Of a stretch of DNA of 64,000 bases, positions 16,746 through 27,353 are shown in pieces. Position numbers and translations under genes: made by a program. The notes beneath the pieces were generated by a model. It ran no database searches and was not told where the DNA came from. It saw nothing but the letters and a program-made list of their open reading frames with translations. How positions within the stretch are numbered: the stretch's first letter is position 1; every line of letters begins with the position of its first letter. The stretch comes from Hyphomicrobiales bacterium (GTDB lineage Bacteria > Pseudomonadota > Alphaproteobacteria > Rhizobiales > Aestuariivirgaceae): positions 2,068,501 through 2,132,500 of the forward strand of contig JADJVV010000001.1 of NCBI GenBank assembly GCA_016710435.1. The letters are read 5' to 3'.

Positions 16746-18158
16746 ATGCAGGCAGACATCGGATTGATCGGACTGGGCGTCATGGGCGGTCACCTCGCGC
16801 TCAACATCGCCGAGAAGGGCTTCACTGTCGCCGTTTACACGCTGGGCTGGGACCTCACGCAGAAGTTCGTGAGCGAGGCAGGTCCGCTCGCCCCGCGCCT
16901 GATCCCTTGCGAAACGCTGGAGAACCTCGTCTCCGCACTCCGTCCGCCGCAAGCGGTCATCCTGCTGGTGCCGGCGGGTGCTGCCGTGGACGACATCTGC
17001 AATCAGCTCAGCGCCGTACCGTCGTTCAAGGGGATCATCATCGACGGCGGCAATTCGGACTACACCGACACGGAACGCCGCCAGCAGGCGCTGGCATCGC
17101 GTGGCCTGTCCTTCCTGGGCATGGGCGTTTCGGGTGGCGCGGAAGGTGCCCGCAACGGCCCCTCCATCATGGTGGGTGGCAAGCGCGAATCCTATCAGGC
17201 GGTCGAAAAGATATTGCTGTCCATCGCGGCGAAGTATCAAAATGATCCGTGTTGTGCCTGGCTTGGTCCGGGCGGGGCAGGGCATTTCGTCAAGACCATC
17301 CACAACGGCATCGAATATGCCGACATGCAGATGATCGCCGAAATCTACGCCATCCTCCGCGACGGACTGGGCATGGCCGCGCCGGAGATCGCAAGGGTCT
17401 TCGGCAAGTGGAATGCAGGGCCGCTCGATTCCTACCTCATCGAAATCACGGCCCGCGTACTGGACGTCACGGATATGAAGACAAAGGGTCCGTTGGTGGA
17501 TGTGATCGTGGACCGTGCCGGGCAGAAGGGCACCGGCAAGTGGTCGGTGATCGAGTCGCAGAAACTCGGCGTTCCTGCGACGACGCTGGAAGCCGCCGTC
17601 GCGGCGCGCATTCTTTCATCCATGAAGGATGAGCGGAGCGTGGCCGAGAAGACTTACGCCATCCCCCGCCACCACATGAAGCCCGCGAGCGCCGCGGCAC
17701 TCATCCGGCAACTGGAAGCGGCCCTGCTTGCGGGAAAGATATCGGCCTATGCCCAGGGCTTCGCCGTTCTGGAAAAGGCATCGCAGGAGAAGACGTGGGA
17801 CATGCCGCTCGCCACCATCGCCAGCATCTGGCGTGCCGGCTGCATCATCCGTTCGCAATTTCTCGGTCTCATCGCATCGTCCTTTGCGGCGCGCGGAAAT
17901 GAAGGAAATCTGTTGCTGGCGCCGGATTTCGTGACGGAGATGAAGGCAAGCCACGGCGCGTTGCGGAAGACCGTGGCGCAAGCTGCCGAGGCCGGCATTC
18001 CCGTTCCCGCACTCGCGGCCGCCCTCGGGTATTTCGATGGCTATCGTCAGTCACGCGGCAGCGCCAACCTGATCCAGGCGCAACGTGATTTCTTCGGTGC
18101 CCACGGCTTTGAGCGCAGCGACGAACCGGGCGCCCATCACGGCCCTTGGCTCGATTGA
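16746..18158 (+). CDS. gnd: 6-phosphogluconate dehydrogenase, decarboxylating
   Basis: A 470-residue enzyme of normal length for the long NADP-type Gnd, which converts 6-phosphogluconate to ribulose-5-P and CO2. The N-terminal Rossmann motif is IGLIGLGVMGGHLALNIAEKGF, followed by IIDGGNSDYTDTERR (near 100), LGMGVSGGAEGARNGPSIMVGG (near 123-144) and GPGGAGHFVKTIHNGIEYADMQMIAE (near 175-200) carrying the catalytic Lys. The C-terminal helical domain and ANLIQAQRDFFGAHGFER tail are intact. I use the ATG at 16746, preceded by GGGAAGGAC, rather than an upstream in-frame ATG inside the tandem-repeat zone. Confidence 0.95.
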   Translation: MQADIGLIGLGVMGGHLALNIAEKGFTVAVYTLGWDLTQKFVSEAGPLAPRLIPCETLENLVSALRPPQAVILLVPAGAAVDDICNQLSAVPSFKGIIIDGGNSDYTDTERRQQALASRGLSFLGMGVSGGAEGARNGPSIMVGGKRESYQAVEKILLSIAAKYQNDPCCAWLGPGGAGHFVKTIHNGIEYADMQMIAEIYAILRDGLGMAAPEIARVFGKWNAGPLDSYLIEITARVLDVTDMKTKGPLVDVIVDRAGQKGTGKWSVIESQKLGVPATTLEAAVAARILSSMKDERSVAEKTYAIPRHHMKPASAAALIRQLEAALLAGKISAYAQGFAVLEKASQEKTWDMPLATIASIWRAGCIIRSQFLGLIASSFAARGNEGNLLLAPDFVTEMKASHGALRKTVAQAAEAGIPVPALAAALGYFDGYRQSRGSANLIQAQRDFFGAHGFERSDEPGAHHGPWLD

Positions 18159-18188
18159 TGCGCCAATCCCACGCCGCCGTGGTGATAA

Positions 18189-20450
<2,262 letters not shown>

Positions 20451-20460
20451 CGCAAGAACT

Positions 20461-20490
20461 GGCAACCCTCGCAACAGCGCGAGGGTTGCC
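20461..20490. terminator. Stem-loop between convergent katG and monooxygenase genes
   Basis: A perfect 12-bp inverted repeat (GGCAACCCTCGC at 20461-20472, six-base loop, 20479-20490) lies in the 43-base gap between the two convergent stop codons. It has no T run on either strand, so it is a plausible but not classical bidirectional terminator. Confidence 0.65.
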
Positions 20491-20493
20491 GCC

Positions 20494-21765
20494 TCACTGC
20501 GGCGCAGTCCTGCCGCGGGCGTAATCGTTGTAGACGAGATAGCCCTTTTGCGTGGCAATGTGATCGGCAATGTACTTGGCGTCGTGCCACACACCCCAGA
20601 TGAAAGTGGAGCCGCGGCGTGAAAGCCACGGCAATCCCAGGAAATAAACGCCAGGTTCTGCCGAAACGCCCCGCTGATGCTTGGGCTTTCCCTTCTCGTC
20701 CAGCGCGCCCGGCACAAGCCAGCCATAATCGACGCCGAACCCTGTCGCCCAGATGATGGTGGAGACGCCGGCCTTGGCGAGATCAAGGTCGCGCAGCGGA
20801 TGGCTGATGCAGTCGGGCGTCGCGCCGAAGACGCGCGCTTCCGGCTCTTCCGGCAGGTCGAGGCCATTGCGCGCGACGAAGGCGTCCGCCGCATCGAGAA
20901 CGGACAGGTAGTTGGCATCGCCGTTGGCGACGTTGACCGCAAGATCACCTGCGAAATGCAGGAGGCCGTTGGAGAAGCCTTCGGTGCGGCCGACGAGGGT
21001 CATGCCCCGCACCGCGAGGTCACGGAAATCCACGGTCGCACCGCCATAGGCGCCACTCACCGCAATGGTGACATGCTCCTTCCCCTGCGGCGGGGCGGAG
21101 GCGTCCCACAGGCCCAGCACACCGAGCCACCACACGAAGTCACGTCCGCGATAGCGCCGCGGCGGCCGGTCATGGGGTCCGACGGAGAGATAGACGCGGC
21201 GTCCCGCCCGCAACAGTTCGTCCGCGATCTGCGCGCCCGAGGAACCGCCACCCACCACCAGTACGGCTCCCGGCGGCAATTGCGCGGGATTGCGGTAGGC
21301 AGTGGAGTGCATCTGCGACACACCCGAATTCTGCGGCACCATCGTTGGAATAACCGGAACCTGGAACGGCCCGGTGGCCGCCACAACATAGCGCGCCGCA
21401 ATGCTGCCCGCGGACGTCTCGGCGATGAAGCCGGGACCGCCCTCGTTCTTGCTCACCGATAAGACGTTGACGCCACAGCGGATGGGCGCGTTGATCTTCT
21501 TGGCAAAGGCCTCGAAATACGCTGCCACGTCTTCCTTGCCGGGAAATGCGTCGGGCCCGCAGGAAAATTCCATGCCGGGAAAGCGGTCGTGCCAGGCAGG
21601 TCCGTTGGCAACGAGCGAGTCCCAGCGTTCGGTACGCCAGCGTTCGGCAATCCGGTGGCGTTCCAGGACGATGTGCGCAATGCCAGCCTTGCCCAGGTGC
21701 TCGCTCATCGCCAGCCCCGCCTGACCGCCGCCCACCACGAGCACGTCCGTTTGTTCAGTCGTCAT
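20494..21765 (-). CDS. FAD-dependent monooxygenase / NAD(P)-binding oxidoreductase
   Basis: A 423-residue flavoprotein related to flavin-containing and Baeyer-Villiger monooxygenases. The FAD site is VLVVGGGQAGLAMSEHLGKAGI near residues 8-28, followed by ERWRTERWDSL (a mark of this group), and a second dinucleotide fold GAVLVVGGGSSGAQIADELLRAG near 175-197. IIWATGFGVDYGWL lies near 360. The BVMO fingerprint FxGxxxHxxxW is not obvious, so N-, S- or C-oxidation are all possible. I use the ATG at 21765, preceded by GGAGGAGA, instead of an upstream frame. It is alone, and the substrate is unknown. Confidence 0.82.
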   Translation of the reverse strand: MTTEQTDVLVVGGGQAGLAMSEHLGKAGIAHIVLERHRIAERWRTERWDSLVANGPAWHDRFPGMEFSCGPDAFPGKEDVAAYFEAFAKKINAPIRCGVNVLSVSKNEGGPGFIAETSAGSIAARYVVAATGPFQVPVIPTMVPQNSGVSQMHSTAYRNPAQLPPGAVLVVGGGSSGAQIADELLRAGRRVYLSVGPHDRPPRRYRGRDFVWWLGVLGLWDASAPPQGKEHVTIAVSGAYGGATVDFRDLAVRGMTLVGRTEGFSNGLLHFAGDLAVNVANGDANYLSVLDAADAFVARNGLDLPEEPEARVFGATPDCISHPLRDLDLAKAGVSTIIWATGFGVDYGWLVPGALDEKGKPKHQRGVSAEPGVYFLGLPWLSRRGSTFIWGVWHDAKYIADHIATQKGYLVYNDYARGRTAPQ

Positions 21766-21903
21766 CCCCGCGATTCTCCTCCGCAAAGCTATTTCGCGAG
21801 AGCGTATCGCGGACCCGGAAAACATGTCCAGCGACGCAACGCCGCCTCTTAAACCATTCGAATTGCAAGCGTATTTGTGCACTGCAACAGGAGCAACGGG
21901 CAC

Positions 21904-21920
21904 TTTAGAATAAATCTAAT
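21904..21920. promoter_or_regulatory. Irr/ICE-like iron-control box
   Basis: The sequence TTTAGAATAAATCTAAT matches the iron-control element bound by Irr in rhizobia (TTTAGAA-N3-TTCTAAA, from memory) at all but two of its 14 fixed positions. The core TTAGA-N5-TCTAA is a perfect inverted repeat. It lies 93 bases upstream of the cupredoxin-FTR1 iron-uptake operon, on the far side from the divergent monooxygenase gene. Confidence 0.65.
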
Positions 21921-22012
21921 ACATTGAAATACTGAGAAGATTTGCCGCAGTTGATGTTGCCATCGCACCGGCGTATGAAATATTGAGTAGTTTAATCGGA
22001 TATGGAGTCCAC

Positions 22013-22357
22013 ATGACACGCGCAAACACGATGGCGGCCCTGGCGTTCGGCGCCCTCATCCTCGCCGGCCCCACCAGCGCTGGAGCCGAAGAGCCGCAGA
22101 CATTCGAACTTTCGATCAAGGGACAGGCGTTTGTGCCCGGCGAGATTCATGTTACGGCAGGCAAGCCTTTCATCCTCAAGCTGAAGAACGAGAACGATGC
22201 GCCTGTCGAACTCGAAGGCAAGGAACTGAAGATCGAGAAGGTCGTTGCCGGAAAGTCGGAGATTGTTGTCCGGGTGCGTGGCATGAAGGCGGGCCGCTAC
22301 CTGTTCGTCGACGAATATCAGGAAGATGTGGCCAAGGGTTTTGTGATTGCGAAGTAG
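22013..22357 (+). CDS. Periplasmic cupredoxin-like protein, iron-uptake partner
   Basis: A 114-residue secreted protein. The signal peptide is MTRANTMAALAFGALILAGPTSAGA, cleaved near residue 25. The mature part is a small beta-sandwich of the cupredoxin type (FELSIKGQAFVPGEIHVTAGKPFILKLKNENDAPVELEG, then AGRYLFVDEYQED). It has no Cys and few candidate ligands, like the cupredoxin domain of EfeO, so it need not be a blue copper protein. The start ATG at 22013 follows GGAG by five bases. It is 18 bases upstream of an FTR1 permease, so a role in delivering or oxidising iron for that permease is likely. Confidence 0.8.
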   Translation: MTRANTMAALAFGALILAGPTSAGAEEPQTFELSIKGQAFVPGEIHVTAGKPFILKLKNENDAPVELEGKELKIEKVVAGKSEIVVRVRGMKAGRYLFVDEYQEDVAKGFVIAK

Positions 22358-22375
22358 AAGTGGATTGATGTTGGC

Positions 22376-23212
22376 ATGCTGGGTGCTCTGATCATTGTTT
22401 TCCGCGAAGTCATCGAAGCGGGATTGATCGTGGGAATCGTGTGGGCTGTTGCGAGCAACCTCGCTGCGGCCCGGGCATGGATTCTCTCGGGCGCCGCTGC
22501 CGGCCTCGCGGGCAGCGCGCTGGTTGCCGTCTTCACGGGCGCTATCGCCTCCGCTTTCGATGGCTACGGCCAGGAAATTTTCAACGCCTGCATTCTCGGC
22601 ACCGCAGTGATCATGCTGGCATGGCACAACATCTGGATGGCCCGTCACGGCCGCCGCCTCGCCATGGAACTGCGCGAGGCGGGGCAGGAAGCCGTCTCGG
22701 GCAAGCGCTCGCTCTTCGCTCTGGCCTTCATCGTGTGCATGGCGGTGATGCGCGAAGGCTCGGAAGTCGTGCTGTTCCTCTACGGCATCATCATCTCCAA
22801 CGGCGCCACGGGGGCAAGCCTCTTCGTGGGCGGCCTCCTCGGACTTGGGGCAGGGCTGCTGGTGTCGGTGCTCACCTTCAAGGGCCTGCTGACGATTCCC
22901 ATGCGCCACTTCTTCACAGTCACGAACTGGCTGGTGACGCTTCTCGCGGCTGGTATGGCATCGCAGCTTGTGGGCTACCTGCAACAGGCCGGCATCATTA
23001 CGGTTCTGGACGAGACGGTATGGGATACATCTGCCATTCTTTCGGAAAGCAGTGTGGTGGGGCGCGTGCTGCACACGCTCATCGGTTATGCCGATCAGCC
23101 CACGGCCATTCAGGTCATTGCCTATGTCGCGGTGATTGCCTTCATCTGGTCCGCAGCCCGGCTCCTCGGCGATCCGACGCCGGCAAGGCCGTCTAAGGCC
23201 GTTCTCACCTGA
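22376..23212 (+). CDS. FTR1-family iron permease (EfeU-like)
   Basis: A 278-residue polytopic inner-membrane protein. Both REXXE iron-binding motifs of the FTR1/EfeU family are present: REVIE at residues 10-14 and REGSE at 126-130, each in a membrane segment. The protein has about seven hydrophobic segments. It probably imports iron with the preceding cupredoxin-like protein. The upstream ICE-like box suggests control by iron status. Its 3' end overlaps the convergent GNAT gene by eight bases. Confidence 0.9.
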   Translation: MLGALIIVFREVIEAGLIVGIVWAVASNLAAARAWILSGAAAGLAGSALVAVFTGAIASAFDGYGQEIFNACILGTAVIMLAWHNIWMARHGRRLAMELREAGQEAVSGKRSLFALAFIVCMAVMREGSEVVLFLYGIIISNGATGASLFVGGLLGLGAGLLVSVLTFKGLLTIPMRHFFTVTNWLVTLLAAGMASQLVGYLQQAGIITVLDETVWDTSAILSESSVVGRVLHTLIGYADQPTAIQVIAYVAVIAFIWSAARLLGDPTPARPSKAVLT

Positions 23213-23921
23213 CGGATTTTTCTCCAAGCAGATAGCAACAGGCCACGGGGTCATAGCCCCGGATTTCCCGACCCGCCGCGAACTGCGCTTGCAAGGCGTT
23301 CCGGACGCGCAATCGTTCCGACAGGGCAAGGCTCGGATCGTCCTTCAGCAACTGGTCCAGGTCTCGCGGAATGGTCAGACGCTCCAGCCCCGTTGCGGAC
23401 GGCGTGTCCCCCCGCGCCAAGCCATCAACATGCGCATCCTGCAAATGCCATTCCGCCAGCAGGCGGTCGGAGGGGAGGCCTGCGTTGATGCCCTGCATCG
23501 CGCCATAATAGTCAGTGTAGTAAGTCGAAGCCCGCGCCCCGAGCCGCGCCATGTTGAGATGTGCATTTGCATGGCGAAGCGGGTCGAAGGTCCAGCGCAC
23601 GAGCGTGATCCCGTGGGAAAGGCACCAACTGCGCTGGAAGAACTTGAGCCGCACCGCGAGTCCCGCGCCGCGTGCCTTCGGATGTACCGCAAGCCGGTGC
23701 GAGTGCTGCACATGTGTCTCCCGCGCGGGAAAACCGAACACGTAGCCGACAAGTTCGTCTCCCGAGAAGGCCCCGGCAACAAGGCCGCCTTCACTCTGGA
23801 TCACCATCATGAGATCGGCCGGATCTTCCTTGTCGCCTTCTCCCCAGACGGTGCGTTGCAGCGCCTCGGCGGCAAGAAATTCGCCGAGGCCGGAGAGCAC
23901 GCGCAATGACACGTCACTCAC
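23205..23921 (-). CDS. GNAT-fold acyltransferase (COG3375 type), probable D-amino-acid N-acyltransferase
   Basis: A 238-residue single-domain GNAT protein. The acyl-CoA loop is [23 protein letters not shown] near residues 75-97, and [36 protein letters not shown] follows, a segment typical of the COG3375 group. Proteins of this group occur beside N-succinylamino-acid racemases, where the acyltransferase succinylates D-amino acids so they can be racemised to the L form. Here the racemase-like gene lies immediately upstream in the operon with a four-base overlap (23918-23921). The acyl donor and amino acid are inferred from that pairing. Confidence 0.78.
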   Translation of the reverse strand: MSDVSLRVLSGLGEFLAAEALQRTVWGEGDKEDPADLMMVIQSEGGLVAGAFSGDELVGYVFGFPARETHVQHSHRLAVHPKARGAGLAVRLKFFQRSWCLSHGITLVRWTFDPLRHANAHLNMARLGARASTYYTDYYGAMQGINAGLPSDRLLAEWHLQDAHVDGLARGDTPSATGLERLTIPRDLDQLLKDDPSLALSERLRVRNALQAQFAAGREIRGYDPVACCYLLGEKSVR

Positions 23922-25063
23922 GGACCAAAACTTTCTGCGCTCACCGTCACCTTGCCGAGGAAGTCATGGTCAAGGGTGACGCCGATCCCCGCTCCGGCTG
24001 GCACGGGCATCAAGCCATCCCGCGCTTCCAGCGGTTCATTGACGATGTCCTTGGCGAAGTAGCGGCTGGAACTGGAGGTATCGCCGGGCTTGCGGAAGTT
24101 CGGCAGCGTGGAAAGGTGGATGTTGTGCGCCCGCCCGATGCCCGACTCGAGCATGCCGCCGCACCACACGGGAAAGGTCCAGGCCGCGCACAGGTCGTGG
24201 ATGCGCCGCGCCTCCTGATAGCCGCCCACCCGCCCGACCTTGATGTTGATGACGCGCGTCGCGCCACTCTGCAATGCCTTGCGCGCATCAGCAGCCGTGC
24301 GGATGCACTCATCAAGGCAGACCGCCGTGCGGAGCCGTGCTTGCAGTTCGGCGTGGTCGTGGATGTCGTCCCATGCCAGCGGCTGTTCGATGTAGTCGAG
24401 ACCGAAATCGTCGAGCGCCTCCATGATGCCGGCATCCGCCAGCGTATAGGCGCTGTTCGCATCGACGGTGAGATGGGCCGCCGGAAAAGCGCCGCGGACG
24501 GCCTTCACCAACGCCACGTCATGCCCCGGCATGATCTTCAGCTTGATCCGCTTGTAGCCCTGCGCCAGGTGCGATGCCACTCGGTCCAGCGTCACGTCGA
24601 GAGGGTTGATGCCGAGTGATACGCCAACTTCAATTTCGCTCTTCGTGCCACCAAGCAGCGTCTTGAGCGGCAGCCCCAGCGATTTCGCCCACAAGTCCCA
24701 GAACGCCATCTCCACCATGGCCTTGGTCATGAAGTGACCCCGCGACGGGCTCAGCAAGGCTTCCAGTGCCGCCGGGTTTTCGAAACGTTGACCGACGATT
24801 GCGGGCAGCAGCACATCGCGGAGCAGCGCCATGCCACCCGCAAGGGTCTCGTCGAGATAATCGGGCAAAGGGTCCATCACGCCCTCGCCGTATCCCTCAA
24901 TCCCGTCGGATCGCAGGATCAGCAGCGGGAACAGCTTTTCGTGCATGGTGCCCGTGGCGATGGTGAACGGCGTGAGAAGCGGCAAGCGTATCACCCGCAG
25001 TTCCGCCTGGTCGATGCGGAGGGCTGGTCTGAGCGTGGTGGGAATGACGGTGGGCATGGGCAT
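23918..25063 (-). CDS. N-acylamino-acid racemase / o-succinylbenzoate synthase family (enolase superfamily)
   Basis: A 381-residue enolase-superfamily enzyme. The family motifs are intact: KLKIMPG with the two acid-base lysines near 174-176, VDANSAYTL (Asp201), IEQPL (Glu226), LDECI (Asp251) and NIKVGRVGG (Lys275). The C-terminal [22 protein letters not shown] and [11 protein letters not shown] are typical of the NSAR/OSBS branch. No menaquinone genes are in the window and a GNAT partner is adjacent, so racemisation of N-acylated amino acids is more likely than menaquinone synthesis. I start at ATG 25063; the frame upstream begins only with TTG. A desuccinylase is not in the window. Confidence 0.82.
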   Translation of the reverse strand: MPMPTVIPTTLRPALRIDQAELRVIRLPLLTPFTIATGTMHEKLFPLLILRSDGIEGYGEGVMDPLPDYLDETLAGGMALLRDVLLPAIVGQRFENPAALEALLSPSRGHFMTKAMVEMAFWDLWAKSLGLPLKTLLGGTKSEIEVGVSLGINPLDVTLDRVASHLAQGYKRIKLKIMPGHDVALVKAVRGAFPAAHLTVDANSAYTLADAGIMEALDDFGLDYIEQPLAWDDIHDHAELQARLRTAVCLDECIRTAADARKALQSGATRVINIKVGRVGGYQEARRIHDLCAAWTFPVWCGGMLESGIGRAHNIHLSTLPNFRKPGDTSSSSRYFAKDIVNEPLEARDGLMPVPAGAGIGVTLDHDFLGKVTVSAESFGP

Positions 25064-25143
25064 CCGAAAGGAGGGCAAAAGGAAAATGAATGCTTATGGC
25101 CCGCGGGCGCCCATGGCAAGTTTGCGGGCGCGCCAACGCGCTT

Positions 25144-25905
25144 TCACGCCACGACGACCTTGGCTTCGGCAGCGGCGAGATGCGCCTGCAGCGCCTCGGG
25201 CAGCGCCTGGTCGGTGATGAGCGTCACGTTCTCTGACCACGCTCCATAGACGGCAAGTGAGATCCGGCCGATCTTGCTGCGGTCGGCAACCACGATCGTT
25301 TCCGCCGAGCGCCGCATCATCGCACCGTAGATGAGGCCGGGGCCAATTCCCGCATCGCTCGGACCTTCGGCGGTTACGCCACTCGCACCGAGGATCGCCT
25401 TGCTGGCGCGAAATTTCTGCAATGCATCGATGGTGTCCGGCCCGCTGATCAGCCCTTCGCGGCCGTCATACTGCCCCGGCAGCATCAGCACCTTGTGCAG
25501 CGGATTGGAGGCAAGGGCCGCCGCAATCGAGAAGGCATGGGTGATGATGGTGAGGTGGTTGCGCTCCGCTGCCAGCCTGCGTGCGAAGTGCAGCGTGGTG
25601 GCACCACCGCCGATCATCAGGATGTCGTTGTCTTCCACCAGTTGAACGGCACGCGATGCAATGCGCTCGCGTTCCTCCACCATCAGTTGCTCGCGCTCCG
25701 CCAGTGCAGGTTCAAGGCTCATGGGGCGCATGGCACCGCCATAGGTGCGGTTGATGAGGCCGCGCTCTTCAAGTTCGGTGAAATCGCGCCGCACCGTTTC
25801 GGTGGAGACGACCAGCCGTTCCGCCAGCTCATTGACGCGCAGGGAAGGCGCGGCCCTGAGTTCCGCCACGATCCGTGCCTGCCGTTCTGACTTCGATTGC
25901 CGCAT
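25144..25905 (-). CDS. DeoR-family transcriptional regulator
   Basis: A 253-residue regulator. The N-terminal winged helix reads RQARIVAELRAAPSLRVNELAERLVVSTETVRRDFTELEERGLINRTYGGAM, the DeoR signature. The C-terminal DeoRC sugar-phosphate-sensing domain has IGGGATTLHFARRLAAERNHLTIITHAFSIA and GVTAEGPSDAGIG. I start at ATG 25905. It is divergent from the microcompartment operon with a 163-base shared regulatory region carrying repeats, so it probably controls that operon and may respond to a phosphorylated intermediate such as the product of the kinase at 31082. Confidence 0.9.
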   Translation of the reverse strand: MRQSKSERQARIVAELRAAPSLRVNELAERLVVSTETVRRDFTELEERGLINRTYGGAMRPMSLEPALAEREQLMVEERERIASRAVQLVEDNDILMIGGGATTLHFARRLAAERNHLTIITHAFSIAAALASNPLHKVLMLPGQYDGREGLISGPDTIDALQKFRASKAILGASGVTAEGPSDAGIGPGLIYGAMMRRSAETIVVADRSKIGRISLAVYGAWSENVTLITDQALPEALQAHLAAAEAKVVVA

Positions 25906-25956
25906 CGTCGCGCTCCTGCCGCCACACTGCCTGACTTTGCAGCCGCTGTGACCAGC

Positions 25957-26028
25957 TTGCATCATCTACGTTGCAAAATAGTCATAATTTGCCCACTTGA
26001 CAACGATTATATGTTGTGATTGCATCAT
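25957..26028. promoter_or_regulatory. Divergent control region with repeated TTGCATCAT sites
   Basis: TTGCATCAT occurs twice as a direct repeat (25957-25965 and 26020-26028), exactly 63 bases apart, close to six helical turns. Between them are TTGCAAAA and an inverted repeat ACAAC-N8-GTTGT (26000-26017) next to a TTGACA. The region lies between the DeoR gene and the first microcompartment gene. It is AT-rich compared with its surroundings. Candidate DeoR operators and a promoter; not proven. Confidence 0.5.
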
Positions 26029-26068
26029 TTGGTGACCAATCCGGGCGTTTAAATGTTGGAAGTGCAAC

Positions 26069-27352
26069 ATGTTTGACTATGGCCATTTCCGCTTCGACTC
26101 GAAGCAGGACCTGTTCGACAAGGCCATCAAGTTCTGGAATCCCGACAAGACCAGGTTCTGGCAGTCGGTGGGCGTCGACCTCGTGATCGACCGCCGCGAA
26201 GGCTATTTCCTCTACGACATGTCGGGCCGCCGCCTCATCGACCTGCACCTCAACGGCGGCACCTATAATTTCGGACACCGCCATCCTGAGCTGATTGAAA
26301 CGCTGAAGGGCGCGCTGGACTATTTCGACATCGGCAACCACTGGTTCCCCTCCGTGGCCCGCGCCGCACTTTCCGAGTCACTGGTCAAGGTCTCGCCCGG
26401 CATGGCCTATGCCGTCTTTGCACCCGGCGGTGCGGAAGCCGTCGACATCGCGCTCAAGTCGGCGCGCTATGCCACCAAGCGCCGCAAGATCGTTTCCATC
26501 ATCAAGGGCTATCACGGTCACGCCGGCCTTTCAGTTGCGACGGGCGATGAACGCTTCACCAAGATCTTCCTTGCCGACCGCCCGGATGAATTCATCCAGG
26601 TGCCGTTCAACGACATCGGGGCCATGGAACAGGCGCTGAAGGGCAACGACATTGCCGCCCTCATCATGGAAACCATTCCGGCCACCTACGGCTTCCCGCT
26701 GCCCAAGGATGGCTACCTCAAGGCCTGCCGCGACCTCTGCACAAAATACGGCGCCATGTATATCGCCGATGAAGTGCAGACGGGATTGATGCGCACGGGC
26801 GAAATGTGGGGCTGGCAGGCCTATGGCATCCAGCCCGACATCATGGTCACGGCCAAGGGCTTGTCCGGCGGCATCTATCCCATCAGTGCAGCACTGCTGA
26901 ACGAGAAGGCCGGGGGCTGGCTGCATGAAGATGGCGCGGCCCACATTTCCACCTCGGGCGGGGCCGAACTCGGCTGCGTTGTCGCCCACAAGGTGATCGA
27001 GATGCTGCTGCGCCCCGAAGTGAAATCCAACGTGGCCACCGTCACGGAATTCATGCGCGATGGAATGGCCGAGATGATCCAGCGCCACGGTGACATCTTC
27101 ACCGGCGTGCGACAGAAGGGCGTCATACTCGGACTCGAATTCGGCCACAGCGGCGAAAATGCCGTGGCCGTCTCGCGCGCGCTCTACGAACACGGCATCT
27201 GGGCGATCTTCTCCTCGCTCGACAAGAGGGTGCTGCAATGGAAGCCCGGCTTGGTGCTCACGGCCGACCTGTGCCAGGAAATCATGGATCGCTTCGATGC
27301 CGCCATGCCGCGCGCCCGCGAATTGGTCCACGCCGCGAAGAAGGTGAATTGA
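26069..27352 (+). CDS. Class III PLP enzyme, probable amino-alcohol O-phosphate phospholyase of the microcompartment
   Basis: A 427-residue fold-type I PLP enzyme of aminotransferase class III. The motifs are VFAPGGAEAVDIALKSARYATKRRKIVS (cofactor phosphate region), IKGYHGHAGLS, YIADEVQTGLMRTGEMWGWQAYGIQPDIMV and the PLP lysine in TAKGLSGGIYPISA. Members in RMM microcompartment loci are thought to act as phospholyases that turn 1-amino-2-propanol O-phosphate into propionaldehyde, phosphate and ammonia, as ethanolamine-phosphate phospholyase does. The kinase that would make that substrate is at 31082. Transamination remains possible. It is the first gene of the shell operon. Confidence 0.82.
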   Translation: MFDYGHFRFDSKQDLFDKAIKFWNPDKTRFWQSVGVDLVIDRREGYFLYDMSGRRLIDLHLNGGTYNFGHRHPELIETLKGALDYFDIGNHWFPSVARAALSESLVKVSPGMAYAVFAPGGAEAVDIALKSARYATKRRKIVSIIKGYHGHAGLSVATGDERFTKIFLADRPDEFIQVPFNDIGAMEQALKGNDIAALIMETIPATYGFPLPKDGYLKACRDLCTKYGAMYIADEVQTGLMRTGEMWGWQAYGIQPDIMVTAKGLSGGIYPISAALLNEKAGGWLHEDGAAHISTSGGAELGCVVAHKVIEMLLRPEVKSNVATVTEFMRDGMAEMIQRHGDIFTGVRQKGVILGLEFGHSGENAVAVSRALYEHGIWAIFSSLDKRVLQWKPGLVLTADLCQEIMDRFDAAMPRARELVHAAKKVN

Positions 27353-27353
27353 G

